Below, piece by piece: positions 36,129-44,526 of a stretch of DNA of 64,000 nt; within the stretch, counting starts at the first letter, position 1, and each line of letters begins with the position of its first letter. Below the pieces are notes generated by a model. The model worked only from the letters and a program-made list of their open reading frames with translations, searched no databases and was not told the DNA's origin. The stretch comes from Xanthomonas vesicatoria ATCC 35937 (GTDB taxonomy: Bacteria; Pseudomonadota; Gammaproteobacteria; Xanthomonadales; Xanthomonadaceae), in contig NZ_CP018725.1 of assembly GCF_001908725.1 (NCBI RefSeq), forward strand, positions 4,588,001-4,652,000, read 5' to 3'. A program made the translations under genes and the position numbers.

Positions 36129-36395
36129 ATGGCGACCGGATGGGCGGGCGATGGGGCGGTGCAGGACCAGATCGATGCCACCGTCGAAGACGCGATCAAG
36201 CGTGCGCGCAGTCAGCTGCACCAGGGGCCGAGTCTGACCCACTGCGAAGAGTGCGATGCGCCGATTCCCGAAGCGCGACGCAAGGCGGTGCCTGGCGTGC
36301 ATTTATGTGTGAACTGCCAGGAGGCGCATGACCTGGAACAAAGCACGCAAAGCGGCTTCAACCGTCGCGGCAGCAAAGACAGCCAATTACGCTGA
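36129..36395 (+). CDS. DksA/TraR-family C4 zinc-finger protein (YbiI-like)
   Basis: An 88-residue short DksA/TraR homologue. The zinc finger has four cysteines, 'CEECDAPIPEARR' and 'GVHLCVNCQ'. A helical N-terminus with the acidic 'QDQIDATVEDAIKRA' precedes it. Like YbiI it lacks the long coiled coil of DksA, so direct ppGpp-type action on RNA polymerase is uncertain. Monocistronic by context. Confidence 0.87.
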   Translation: MATGWAGDGAVQDQIDATVEDAIKRARSQLHQGPSLTHCEECDAPIPEARRKAVPGVHLCVNCQEAHDLEQSTQSGFNRRGSKDSQLR

Positions 36396-36542
36396 GTCTA
36401 TTGGTGCGCCCGCGAACGGCCTGTCTCGGTTGAACTTTCAAATAGTTGTCGACAAGACAACTTGCTTGGTCAGGTGCGCACACGTTCAAGAGCGCTGCGC
36501 TTGCAGATCATGGTGGCTGCGCTCTGCTCACCCACTGAGGGC

Positions 36543-37136
36543 TCAGTTCGCATTAAAGCTGCTGCTCTCGCGCCACCGTCGCGTAGTGCGTTGGAAGAAC
36601 AGGCTGTTCGGGACCTGCAGAACGCTCCCAGCATGGTCCCCGGTTTCTTCCAGGGTCGTGTAAATCACGTTGATATCGATCACACGTCCCTTGAGGCCAG
36701 GCTTGTCGCCGCCTTCGAGCAGTTCGATGTGATCGTGCAGCCGGAACGGGCGCGTGGTGATGATCAGAAAGGTGCAGAAGATATTGGACAGCACGCTCCA
36801 TGCAGCGAAGAACGCTACCGCGCCGACAGCAGCAAATCCGGTGAACGCTGTCCACAGTGTGCCGCCAGAGACGCCGATCACGCGTAGGACCATCAGCAAC
36901 GCACTGATCGAAATGATGAAGCCACCAACGCGGCGGATGCCGATCATCATCTCGGCAGGCACGTTGTAGCGTGTGCACAGGCGTCGTAGCAGTTGCCGCA
37001 ACACCAACCGTACCACTGCGGCCACGGCAAGTATCAGCACGATCTTGATCGTTGGCACTGCGACTGCGAGCCACTCCGGGTTCCAGTGAGGCAACAGGCT
37101 ACGGATCATGGCGGGCAAGGGGTCGGACGCAGACAT
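36543..37136 (-). CDS. Small mechanosensitive ion channel (MscS family)
   Basis: A 197-residue MscS-type channel. Hydrophobic helices cover about 20-42, 60-85 and 88-115. The last, Gly/Ala-rich one, 'TGFAAVGAVAFFAAWSVLSN', is the pore-lining TM3 followed by the beta domain 'FLIITTRPFRLHDHIEL'. The C-terminus is short compared with E. coli MscS (286 aa). ATG at 37136 is favoured over further upstream in-frame starts, because 'tacaat', a good -10, sits at about 37166-37171 on this strand, so the transcript would begin near 37160. It should release solutes on hypo-osmotic shock. Confidence 0.83.
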   Translation of the reverse strand: MSASDPLPAMIRSLLPHWNPEWLAVAVPTIKIVLILAVAAVVRLVLRQLLRRLCTRYNVPAEMMIGIRRVGGFIISISALLMVLRVIGVSGGTLWTAFTGFAAVGAVAFFAAWSVLSNIFCTFLIITTRPFRLHDHIELLEGGDKPGLKGRVIDINVIYTTLEETGDHAGSVLQVPNSLFFQRTTRRWRESSSFNAN

Positions 37137-37410
37137 CGGATCTGGCAGCGGCAAAGCGGGCATCCATTGTAACGGCGCGCCCCGGATGTGACCGGTGCAG
37201 GGGATGAACGTTGGCGCGCGTGGCAATGCTGCTGGTGGCCCGTCCAACCCGCGGTCGGTTGCCTTCCTGGCGACGGTAACGTGTGTGCAGACAAGCGTAT
37301 TGGTGGTGTCGCTGTCGCGTGGACACCCCTCACTGCGTAGTGCCGACGACGCAGTGAAGCGCAGGGTTTGCGCTCAGCGCAGCACCCACACGCAGTGAGC
37401 GCTCCTCAAG

Positions 37411-37659
37411 TCAGCGCCGATCACGCGCATCATGCGTGACCAAAGCCGCGAACCGCTGCAGCGTTTGCGCGATCGCGTGGACGGCAACCCACTGATCCGG
37501 CGCGCTGGCACCGATGCAGGATGCCTGCTTCGAGCGGCGCTGCAGCAGGCAGACATCGACCCGGGTAGGCGTCAGCTTGAGTTGAACGTCTTGCAGTGGC
37601 AGCGCGTCGCAGTGGTGGGATGTGCACAAGGCCAGAACCAGGCCGAGCAGGTGTGGCAT
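37411..37659 (-). CDS. Possible small exported protein
   Basis: An 82-codon ORF with 'ggag' eight bases before the ATG and a hydrophobic, Leu-rich start 'MPHLLGLVLALCTSHHC' resembling a short signal peptide. The rest contains two more cysteines and a basic end 'HDARDRR'. No family is recognised. The ribosome binding site and signal-like start support it; composition does not strongly distinguish it from chance. Confidence 0.4.
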   Translation of the reverse strand: MPHLLGLVLALCTSHHCDALPLQDVQLKLTPTRVDVCLLQRRSKQASCIGASAPDQWVAVHAIAQTLQRFAALVTHDARDRR

Positions 37660-38107
37660 GACGATCTCCAACGTACACCAAGCGCTACGCCACGGTGGCG
37701 GCGGCTGGCAGCGATGTGGCGCAAGAGCGCGCCATTGCAGATTTGGATGCGGCGGGCGGCCAAAAGGTTTAGAGCAGATAAAAAACGACTGAGCCCGCCG
37801 CCAGCAGGCGCGGCCGGTGCTTGATGCAGCAGGCATCACTCTTACGCTCCAGTGCTGGGTGCTTCATCCCTATCCAGCTGACGACTGCTCGCGACGTGTT
37901 GTTCGCCGTTCCTGGAGCGGTGGTCGATGCCGCGCTGGGTACGACGGATGACCACCGCAACGCGTCCAATGGCACGACGGCTGGCGCCCGCCGAGATCCG
38001 GCGATGCGGCAACGCAGGCGTGCCAGCAGATCTAGGGTGTTTCGACCGGTGCTAAAAAAATTCGCCAGGCTTTAAACCTTTCCGCCGTTTGGTGCATCCA
38101 ACTGGCT
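37660..38107. other. Noncoding region before the ECF sigma operon
   Basis: About 450 bases without a supported gene. It must contain the promoter of the sigma factor gene; an A7 run at 38054-38060 and AT-rich 'ctttaaacctttcc' just upstream of the start are the only notable signals. I could not assign a -35/-10 pair. Confidence 0.4.
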
Positions 38108-38691
38108 ATGCTCGACACCTCCGTGCCCATCGATGTCTTGCCTTGCGCCACTCCCGCCGACCGCGACGACGCGGCGTTGGCGCGTGCGGCAGCGGCTGGC
38201 GAACGCGCAGCGTATGAGGCGATCTACCGCCGCCATTCGCCGCGGCTGTATGCGCTGGTCTGGCGTTTGTGCGGCGGTAATGCCGCACGCGCCGACGACG
38301 TGCTGCAGGACACCTTCATCGCCGCGTGGAAAGCATTGCCGCAGTTTCGCTTTCAGAGCGCGTTGGGCACATGGCTGCATCGGCTTGCCGTCAATACCGC
38401 GTTGATGGAGCTGCGCGCACGCGCGGCGTTTGGCGATCACTCCAGTGACGACAGCGAGGCGATGCTTGCGGCGGTGCCCGACGGCGCAGGGTGTCATTCG
38501 ATACGGATGGATCTGGAGCGCGCGCTGGAACCCCGCCGCCGCGTGCCCGGGCGGTGCTGGTGTTGCACGACATCGAGGGCTGGAAGCACCAAGAAATTGC
38601 CGAGCAACTGCAGATGGCAGTGGGCAGTTCGAAAGCACAACTGCATCGCGCGCGCGGTCTGCTGCGCGCCCGGCTTGGAGAACACGCATGA
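38108..38691 (+). pseudogene. ECF-type RNA polymerase sigma factor, frameshifted
   Basis: The first frame encodes sigma region 2 ('YEAIYRRHSPRLYALVWRLC', 'DDVLQDTFIAAWKALPQF', 'GTWLHRLAVNTAL'). After 'MDLERAL' it runs into unrelated sequence. Region 4, 'RARAVLVLHDIEGWKHQEIA' and 'SSKAQLHRARGLLRARL', is in a different frame. The frames meet at 38528-38545 around 'gaaccccgccgccgcg'; restoring one base would give a continuous sigma of about 194 residues. The stop (38689-38691) overlaps the next ATG (atga). Either the sigma is inactive, produced by slippage, or the C4 run is misread. Confidence 0.8.
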
Positions 38692-39224
38692 CCCCCGACT
38701 ACCCTGACCGTATCGATGCCAAACCCACGGCCGAAGACGCTGCGCTGCATGCGCGTTTGCAGGCATTGCCGCAGCAGCGTCAGCCGCCCGCGCAGGTGTG
38801 GGAGCGCATCGCGCCAGCATTGTTGCCGCACGCCTCTGTCGTGGCGCTCCGGCCGCGCCGCCGTGGCTGGGCGGTGCCGGTGCTCGGCGTTGCGTTGGCG
38901 GCAGCCGTGGCCTTGGTCGCGGTGGTGCCTGGCCTCAGGCAACACACATCGCCGCAGCGTCCTTCGCAGCCTGCGCTCGTCATGCAGGCACGGGCGATGG
39001 CCGGGCAGTATCAGCAGGCCATTGCCCAGGTTCCGGTGCAACAGGTGCCCGCGGATTTGCGCCCTGCGCTGGACGAACTGGACCAAAGCGCGCAGGCCAT
39101 CCATGCGGCCATCGCGCAGAGCCCGCAGTCCGCCTTTTTGTTGTCGCAACTGCAGCGCACCTACGCCAAGCGGCTGCAACTGACCCGTCTTGCCGCTCAG
39201 GGCCAGACACCCTTTCTAAGTTGA
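38688..39224 (+). CDS. Membrane protein downstream of the ECF sigma factor (candidate anti-sigma)
   Basis: A 178-residue single-pass membrane protein. The cytoplasmic N-terminus (about 1-58) contains 'RLQALPQQRQPPAQVWERIA', then one helix 'WAVPVLGVALAAAVALVAVV' and a periplasmic Gln/Ala-rich domain. Its ATG overlaps the sigma stop, so it is translationally coupled. Position and topology suggest an anti-sigma factor or sensor, but no ZAS-type His/Cys motif is visible, so the role is inferred from context only. Confidence 0.65.
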   Translation: MTPDYPDRIDAKPTAEDAALHARLQALPQQRQPPAQVWERIAPALLPHASVVALRPRRRGWAVPVLGVALAAAVALVAVVPGLRQHTSPQRPSQPALVMQARAMAGQYQQAIAQVPVQQVPADLRPALDELDQSAQAIHAAIAQSPQSAFLLSQLQRTYAKRLQLTRLAAQGQTPFLS

Positions 39225-39235
39225 GGACCATGCTC

Positions 39236-40118
39236 ATGCGCTACGCATCTTTTTCCCTGTTGCTGTTGGCTGCAGTCTGCGCTGCACCGGCGGCGGCGCA
39301 GACTGCGGTCAACCAGAGTCATCCGTTGGCAAGCGGCGGGCGTGTGGAGTTGGAAAACATTGCCGGGCAGATCCGTGTGCGCGGTTGGGACCGCGACGAG
39401 GTGGCGCTGACCGGTACCTTGGGCGAGGGCCAGCGGCTGGAGGTCGATGCGAGTTCGAACCGGCTGCAGTTTGAAGTGATCTATCCGCGTAGCAGCCGCA
39501 GTGGCAAGGGGGCGCAGCTGGAGTTGCGCGTACCGCGTGCCGCCATGCTGCAGGTGGAGGCGGTCAGCGCCTCGGTGGACGTGGATCAGGTTGATCTTGC
39601 GCGGCTGCAGCTCAAATCCGTCAGTGGCGATGTCGTGGCGCGCGGGCGTGCCAAGGAGGCTCAGCTGGAGACGGTCAGCGGGACGTTGCGCAGCATGGTG
39701 AGCAGCGGACGGGTGACGCTGGGCACGGTCAGCGGGCAGATCGACGCGCAATCCGGGGCCAGCGGGATCGTATCGGCCGAGTCCGTTTCTGGCGATATCC
39801 GGATCGGTGCCGGCCAAGTTTCGCAGCTGCGCTCGCAAAGCGTGTCTGGCTCGACCGCGGTGACGGTGGCTGGGTTGGCGCCGGGCGGCAGCGTCTCTGC
39901 AGAGAGTGTCAGCGGCACGATCGCGCTGGGTGTGCCGCGCAACGTGTCGGCGGCGCTGAATGTGGAGGTCTTCAGCGGCGACATCCGCTCGGTGGCCGGG
40001 CAGGTCGAACGACCGGAGTACGGCCCTGGCAAGAGCCTTCGCGCGACGCTGGGGGGGGGACGGCGATATCAAACTGGAGTCTCACTCCGGTTCGGTGCGT
40101 ATCGATTACACCAACTGA
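39236..40118 (+). pseudogene. DUF4097-type adhesin-like periplasmic protein with a G9 frameshift
   Basis: A signal peptide ('YASFSLLLLAAVCAAPAAAQ') precedes repeated short beta-strands of the DUF4097 kind ('VSGDVVARG', 'VSGTLRSMV', 'VSGQIDAQS', 'ESVSGDIRIG', 'ESVSGTIALG', 'FSGDIRSV'), predicting a beta-helix. Near the end the frame crosses nine G (40051-40059). With eight G the product would finish 'LGGDGDIKLESHSGSVRID' and stop at 40116-40118, just before a hairpin. With nine it runs off-frame past the hairpin to 40453. ATG at 39236 has 'tgagga' at a good distance; 39230 is too close. Length about 294 residues when in frame. Confidence 0.8.
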
Positions 40119-40130
40119 CGCCGAAAACAA

Positions 40131-40154
40131 ACGTGCCACCCTGCGGTGGCACGT
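40131..40154 (+). terminator. Hairpin after the DUF4097 gene
   Basis: Ten-base stem 'acgtgccacc/ggtggcacgt' with a 'ctgc' loop starts 13 bases after the in-frame stop at 40118, supporting that stop as the ancestral end. There is no U run. Confidence 0.65.
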
Positions 40155-40237
40155 CGGTAACACTTCAAGCAGCACTGGGCTGCAACTGCGTGAGCGCGCG
40201 CTGCGAAGCGGGCGCCATTGGCAGTGGTACTCGCTAC

Positions 40238-40423
40238 TTACGCGATCTTGTCGCCATCGTTGCGAGCGGGGCCGAAGTTGGTGGTGAGCACTTCGATCCG
40301 TCCGCCGGTCTTGCGGAACGCCGCGATGTCGGCAGCAATGCGCTCACGGCTGAGCGGCTGCGACTTGCCTTCGCTGCGAGCGATGCTGGGCTGGGATTTC
40401 TGCTTGGTCGCGGGACGTGCCAT
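40238..40423 (-). CDS. Small basic protein of unknown function
   Basis: A 61-residue protein starting 'MARPATKQKSQPSIARSEGK' and ending in 'FRKTGGRIEVLTTNFGP', with a Lys/Arg/Ser-rich N-terminus and a compact helical-plus-strand end. The start is fixed by 'aggagg' upstream of the ATG at 40423; a longer in-frame start would ignore this site. I recognise the style of small cytoplasmic gammaproteobacterial proteins with an 'R-I-E-V-L' ending, but no named family. It lies opposite the frameshifted tail of the DUF4097 gene. Confidence 0.65.
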   Translation of the reverse strand: MARPATKQKSQPSIARSEGKSQPLSRERIAADIAAFRKTGGRIEVLTTNFGPARNDGDKIA

Positions 40424-40611
40424 GTGGCCTCCTGTAGCGGGGAAGTGCAATGACACCGCGTGCGGCCAGGGTAGTGCGCGCGAAAGCGGTGTCGAGAAGT
40501 GCGATGGCGTTCGGTGCGCAATCGCGGTGGCACGGCGAGCGTGCCTTGCTGATACGACGACGGGGCGTCAGGCAGCAACCGTGTATTATAGGCGCTGCGG
40601 GCGGTTTTGTG

Positions 40612-41988
40612 TTAACCGTCCGACGGGCGGGCGCCCTGGGCCGCTGCCCATGCCAGGCCCTGCACCACGCCAAACGACGGATCGCCGTGCACCATCTGCG
40701 ATTCCGGGAAGACCGCCGCGACGGTGGCGCGGATATAGCCAGCACGCGACATGCCACCAGTCAGGAACAAGGTGGCCGGGGGTGCGTCCAGGTCGGCGCG
40801 CACCTGCGCAAGCAGCCCTTCCAGTTCGCGGAGATAGCTGGAAGCGGACGCCACCAGCGCGCTGGCCTGCACTTCCACGCTTAGCCCGCGCTCGATGAAC
40901 TCCAGCGATGCCTGATGCTGGTCGAGCTCGCTGAGTGCGATCTTGCAGGCTTCCACGCCGCGATACAGCCGCGCGGTATTGCCGGTGTCCTGCAATGCCT
41001 GCAGGCGCTTGTCGAACGGAGCGGGTACGTCCTGGTACTTGTGCAGTCGGAATTCGCGTTGGCGGGTCATGTCCTGCACCATCGCCGCTTCCACGTAGTG
41101 ATGCGCCGGCACGCGGGTAATGCCGCGGCCGAACAGCGGCATGTAGGCCGCGAGACTGAGCGCCAGATCGATATCGGTACCGCCGCGCGCAATGCCCCAG
41201 GCGCGGTGCACCTGCGGCGGGGCGCGACCACCGACGCTGGCATGCGCGATATCGGTGGTGCCGCCGCCGATATCCACCACCACCGTGTCGTGCCGGGTGT
41301 CGTGGCTGACGTGGTAATGCATTGCCGCCGCTGCGGGTTCTTCGAGGAACTCCACGCTGTCGAACCCGGCGGCGATTGCCGCGGTCTGCAGAATCTCCAA
41401 CGCCTGCGCATTGCCGGCATCGCCGATCGAGCTGCGAAACTGCACCGGGCGGCCGAGCACGGCGGTGCGGATGTTGAGATCGAACTGGCGCGAGGCAGTG
41501 AGGCGGATATGTTCCAGCACGTGCGTGGCGATGCCGGTGATGGTCTGACGTGCGCGCGGATGCAGGTTGTAGCCCAGCATCGACTTCGGGCTCTGCACCA
41601 GGTTGCCTTCGCCTTCGAGAAAGTAGGCATCCAGTGCGTCGTCGCCGTACACGGCATTCTGCAGCAGCGCCGCCGAACTGCGCGGCTCGCGCACCTGTTC
41701 TTCCATCCATTGCCGGCGCACGATGCGTAGCGCTTCGCGGCGCAGGCTGTCCTGGTTGGGCGTGCGGCCGGCGGCAACGGCATCGCGGCGGGCCGAGTCG
41801 ATCAGGCGCTCCATTTCGTATTCCAGCGCCGGGGTGAGGCTGAAATCCTCCGGGTCACGCATGGTGTCGGGGAAATACACCGTGGTGCGGAATTGCAAGG
41901 CGTCGCCGAAGCGCACCGGTTCTACCTTCCCATCGACGATCGCCGCGGCGGCGGAATTGCTGGTACCGAAGTCGATGCCGAGTTTCAT
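40612..41988 (-). CDS. Hsp70 family protein (YegD-like)
   Basis: A 458-residue actin-fold ATPase of the Hsp70/DnaK superfamily lacking the usual substrate-binding lid. Phosphate 1 motif is 'GIDFGTSNSAAA', phosphate 2 is 'VVVDIGGGTTDIAHA', and the adenosine motif 'LFLTGGMSRAGYI' is near the C-terminus. This is the YegD-type group, whose substrates are unknown. ATG at 41988 gives the exact family N-terminus 'MKLGIDFGTSN'; longer in-frame starts do not. The FKBP isomerase gene lies 120 bases upstream on the same strand, so the pair may both act in protein quality control. Confidence 0.92.
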   Translation of the reverse strand: MKLGIDFGTSNSAAAAIVDGKVEPVRFGDALQFRTTVYFPDTMRDPEDFSLTPALEYEMERLIDSARRDAVAAGRTPNQDSLRREALRIVRRQWMEEQVREPRSSAALLQNAVYGDDALDAYFLEGEGNLVQSPKSMLGYNLHPRARQTITGIATHVLEHIRLTASRQFDLNIRTAVLGRPVQFRSSIGDAGNAQALEILQTAAIAAGFDSVEFLEEPAAAAMHYHVSHDTRHDTVVVDIGGGTTDIAHASVGGRAPPQVHRAWGIARGGTDIDLALSLAAYMPLFGRGITRVPAHHYVEAAMVQDMTRQREFRLHKYQDVPAPFDKRLQALQDTGNTARLYRGVEACKIALSELDQHQASLEFIERGLSVEVQASALVASASSYLRELEGLLAQVRADLDAPPATLFLTGGMSRAGYIRATVAAVFPESQMVHGDPSFGVVQGLAWAAAQGARPSDG

Positions 41989-42108
41989 GCGCAGTGCCTG
42001 AGAGCGGGCCGCGCACTTTACTACGGCTGCCGCGTCCGCCGTCCAGACCGGCGCGCAGGCGTCGCGGCTGGCCGAGGCGCCGCGCACTGGGGCACGCGGC
42101 GCAAGGCA

Positions 42109-42582
42109 TCAGGCCGCGATATCGTCGACGTGACCCTGGTTCAACTCGTCCGTGGTGGCTTCGCGCACCTCCACGACCTCCACCGCAAAGTGCAGGGTCT
42201 GCCCCGCCAGTGGGTGATTGCCGTCCACGGTGACCTGCTCCGGGCCGACCTCGGTCACTGTCACCAGCACCGGGCCCTGTTGAGTGCGGGCTTCGAACTG
42301 CACGCCGGGCGCCACGTCGACATCGGTGGGGAAGGCATCGCGCGGCACGTGCTGGACCAGCTGATCGTGACGTGGGCCATAGCCTTGCTCGGGCGCCACG
42401 TCGGCGGTGAGCGTGTCGCCGACACGCCTGCCGTCCAGGGCCTGCTCCAGGCCAGGAACGATATTGCCGGCACCATGCAGATAGCTGAGCGGGGTGTCCG
42501 GGGTAGAGCGGTCCAATACCTTGCCACTGTCGTCGGAAAGTGTGTAGTGAATGGTCGCAACGCGACCTTGGCTGATTTCCCT
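42109..42582 (-). CDS. FKBP-type peptidyl-prolyl isomerase (SlyD-like), start codon apparently lost
   Basis: The frame encodes a SlyD-type FKBP: 'EISQGRVATIHYTLSDDSGK', then 'LSYLHGAGNIVPGLEQAL', an insert-in-flap domain and 'PLAGQTLHFAVEVVEV'. It lacks the long His-rich tail of E. coli SlyD. At the expected initiation site, five bases after a perfect 'ggaggt' (42588-42593), the codon reads AGG (42580-42582) where ATG is expected. No ATG, GTG or TTG occurs in frame between the preceding stop and residue 25 or so. Either the start is mutated, initiation is non-canonical, or a base is wrong; the ATG at 42595 is in another frame. Confidence 0.75.
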   Translation of the reverse strand, partial: REISQGRVATIHYTLSDDSGKVLDRSTPDTPLSYLHGAGNIVPGLEQALDGRRVGDTLTADVAPEQGYGPRHDQLVQHVPRDAFPTDVDVAPGVQFEARTQQGPVLVTVTEVGPEQVTVDGNHPLAGQTLHFAVEVVEVREATTDELNQGHVDDIAA

Positions 42583-42917
42583 TGGAAACCTCCATGACGG
42601 GTGATCGAGGGGAGTGCATCGGTTGATTCACGATGCGGGCAGATGCTGCATGCACACCGTAGGCAATCCAGGCCCGTCATGCAACCGCGGCTGTCGCTGC
42701 GGTTGGGGCGAGGATCAGCTTGGTGCAGAGCGTGGCATGGCCATGTCGCGAAGCGGTGCCTTGCGCGCGGGCACGTGCGATGCGTGTCGCTCGACACGTT
42801 GTATGGCCTATGCCGAGGCGTTGGCAGCCGTGTGCTGGTGCAAGCTATGGGCGACGATCGCTAACCCACCGCGCACCACACACAGATTGCATGCGCATCA
42901 CAGACCTGTATGCGTGC
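42583..42917. other. Noncoding gap upstream of the FKBP gene
   Basis: About 335 bases between two minus-strand genes (CDF transporter upstream, FKBP downstream). No supported gene. It should hold the FKBP promoter; none could be fixed by eye. Confidence 0.4.
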
Positions 42918-43964
42918 TCAATCGGTCTGCTCCCCGCGCTCGATCTGCGCGCGGCGTGCGCGCCAGGTTTCCGGTGTCTGCGGTTTGATGAACAGCGCGG
43001 TGAGCTCTGGATGCTGGCGCTTTGCCGCCGCTTCGATGCGTCCCATGCAGGCTTCGATCTGCGGCGTCGTGCGGCTGTCTTCGAATTCGGCGCTGAGTGC
43101 GGCAACCACCTGGTTTGGGCCCATCTGCATGGTGAGTACGCCGTTGGCGGCGCGCACGTCCGGGTCGCTGGCGGCGATGCGCAGCAGCGACTCGGTGACA
43201 TGCGCGTGCGCGGGCTCGCCGATCAACAGGCCCTTGGTTTCGCGCGCCAGCAGGAACGCGGTGAAGGCGAGCACGCCGGCAATGCCGATCGACGCAATAC
43301 CGTCAAGCTCGGGCATGTTCAACAACTGCGCGCCGGCCAGGCCAAGCAGCGCCATGAACAGGCCGATCAACGCGGCGCTGTCTTCCAGCAGGACGGTGAA
43401 GGTGCTGGGGTCCTTGCTCTGGCGAAATGCTTCGAAATAACCCAGGCGGCCCTTTTTTGCGCGGAATTCGCGCAGTGCCACCACCCAGGAAATGCCTTCG
43501 AACACGATGGAGACGCCGAGTACGCAGTAGGCGACAAGATGGCTCTTGGCCGGCTCCGGATGACGCAGATGCACGATGCCTTCGTACAGCGAGACGCCAG
43601 CGCCCATCGCAAACACCAACAGCGCGACGATGAAACTCCAGAAATACAGCTCACGCCCGTAGCCGAAGGGGTGCGTCGGCGTGGGCGCTTGCGCGGCACG
43701 ACGCAAGCCGTACAGCAACAGGACCTCGTTGACGGTATCCACCAGCGAATGCACGCCTTCGCTGAGCATGGCCGAGCTGCCTGAGATGCCGGCAGCGATG
43801 AATTTGGCCACAGCGATGGCCAGATTGCCGGCCAGCGCGACGTAGACCACCAGGTGCGAGCCCTTGGGTTTTGCAGGGCCGGCTTGGCCCGCATCGCTGG
43901 GGCCGCCGTTTGCGTTGCCAGGTTGCGTGGCGTTCGGTGTGAGGGGCACTGGCTGGTTGGACAC
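42918..43964 (-). CDS. Cation diffusion facilitator transporter
   Basis: A 348-residue inner-membrane CDF exporter. After a Pro/Ala/Gly-rich N-terminus come the conserved 'GSSAMLSEGVHSLVDTVNEV' of TM2, whose His/Asp bind metal, and the TM5 motif 'LLEDSAALIGLFMAL'. The cytoplasmic C-terminal domain follows. It exchanges Zn2+, Fe2+ or other divalent cations for protons; metal specificity cannot be told. GTG start at 43964. Divergent from the YjdM gene with a 115-base spacer. Confidence 0.9.
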   Translation of the reverse strand: MSNQPVPLTPNATQPGNANGGPSDAGQAGPAKPKGSHLVVYVALAGNLAIAVAKFIAAGISGSSAMLSEGVHSLVDTVNEVLLLYGLRRAAQAPTPTHPFGYGRELYFWSFIVALLVFAMGAGVSLYEGIVHLRHPEPAKSHLVAYCVLGVSIVFEGISWVVALREFRAKKGRLGYFEAFRQSKDPSTFTVLLEDSAALIGLFMALLGLAGAQLLNMPELDGIASIGIAGVLAFTAFLLARETKGLLIGEPAHAHVTESLLRIAASDPDVRAANGVLTMQMGPNQVVAALSAEFEDSRTTPQIEACMGRIEAAAKRQHPELTALFIKPQTPETWRARRAQIERGEQTD

Positions 43965-44079
43965 GGACGACCTGCGGGGTATTCGACAAGCCCGGCACTA
44001 TCGCGCTGCGGCCGTGCCGGGTGCGTGATCGCAGCGCCGGGGAGCTACAATTCACGCCCGTTTTTGATCAAGGACTCGC

Positions 44080-44415
44080 ATGTCTACCGTTCCCGCCTGC
44101 CCGCAATGCGGCCAGGACAATACCTATGCCGACGGCGCCCTGTCGGTTTGCGCGGAGTGCGGTTTCGAATGGAGTGCAGGCGAGGCCACCGCGAGCGCGA
44201 CGGTCGTGCGCGATAGCAACGGCAACGTACTGCAGGCTGGCGACACGGTGACGGTGATCAAGGATCTCAAGGTCAAGGGCTCGTCGATTCCGCTCAAGCA
44301 GGGCACGGTGATCCGCAATATCCGCCTGGTCGACGACGATGCCGAACATATCGAAGGCAACTCGGAAAAGATCAAGGGACTGGTGCTGAAAACCTGTTTC
44401 TTGCGCAAGGCGTGA
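44080..44415 (+). CDS. yjdM: Zinc-ribbon protein YjdM (PhnA family)
   Basis: A 111-residue protein with an N-terminal zinc ribbon 'CPQCGQDNTYADGALSVCAEC' (shown to 'AEC' at residues 7-27) and a C-terminal SH3-like domain 'GDTVTVIKDLKVKGSS'. This is the YjdM/PhnA family, historically linked to alkylphosphonate uptake, but no phn genes are near and the real role is unknown. A REP-like palindrome follows within 35 bases. Confidence 0.9.
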   Translation: MSTVPACPQCGQDNTYADGALSVCAECGFEWSAGEATASATVVRDSNGNVLQAGDTVTVIKDLKVKGSSIPLKQGTVIRNIRLVDDDAEHIEGNSEKIKGLVLKTCFLRKA

Positions 44416-44445
44416 GACGCTTGCGGGTGACAGGTTATCCAGCGT

Positions 44446-44516
44446 GTGCAGGAGCGCGCTGGCGCGCGATGAATGCGCGATCGATAACGCTTCATCGCGC
44501 AAACGCGCTCCTGCGC
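44446..44516. repeat. REP-like palindromic doublet
   Basis: Two inverted units. The first reads 'gcaggagcgcgctggcgcgc' from 44448; the second, on the other strand, ends with 'cgcgctcctgc' (44504-44514). Outer arms 'gcaggagcgcg' and inner arms 'gcgcgatgaa/ttcatcgcgc' both pair. Each unit also has its own GC palindrome. This is the layout of repetitive extragenic palindromes found in Xanthomonadaceae. It lies between two convergent genes and may also act as a terminator. Confidence 0.75.
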
Positions 44517-44526
44517 TGCGGCGCGC

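Noticed and set aside
37821-38075. 84-codon plus-strand ORF upstream of the sigma factor
   Set aside because: No ribosome binding site, no recognisable features, and it runs into the presumed promoter region.
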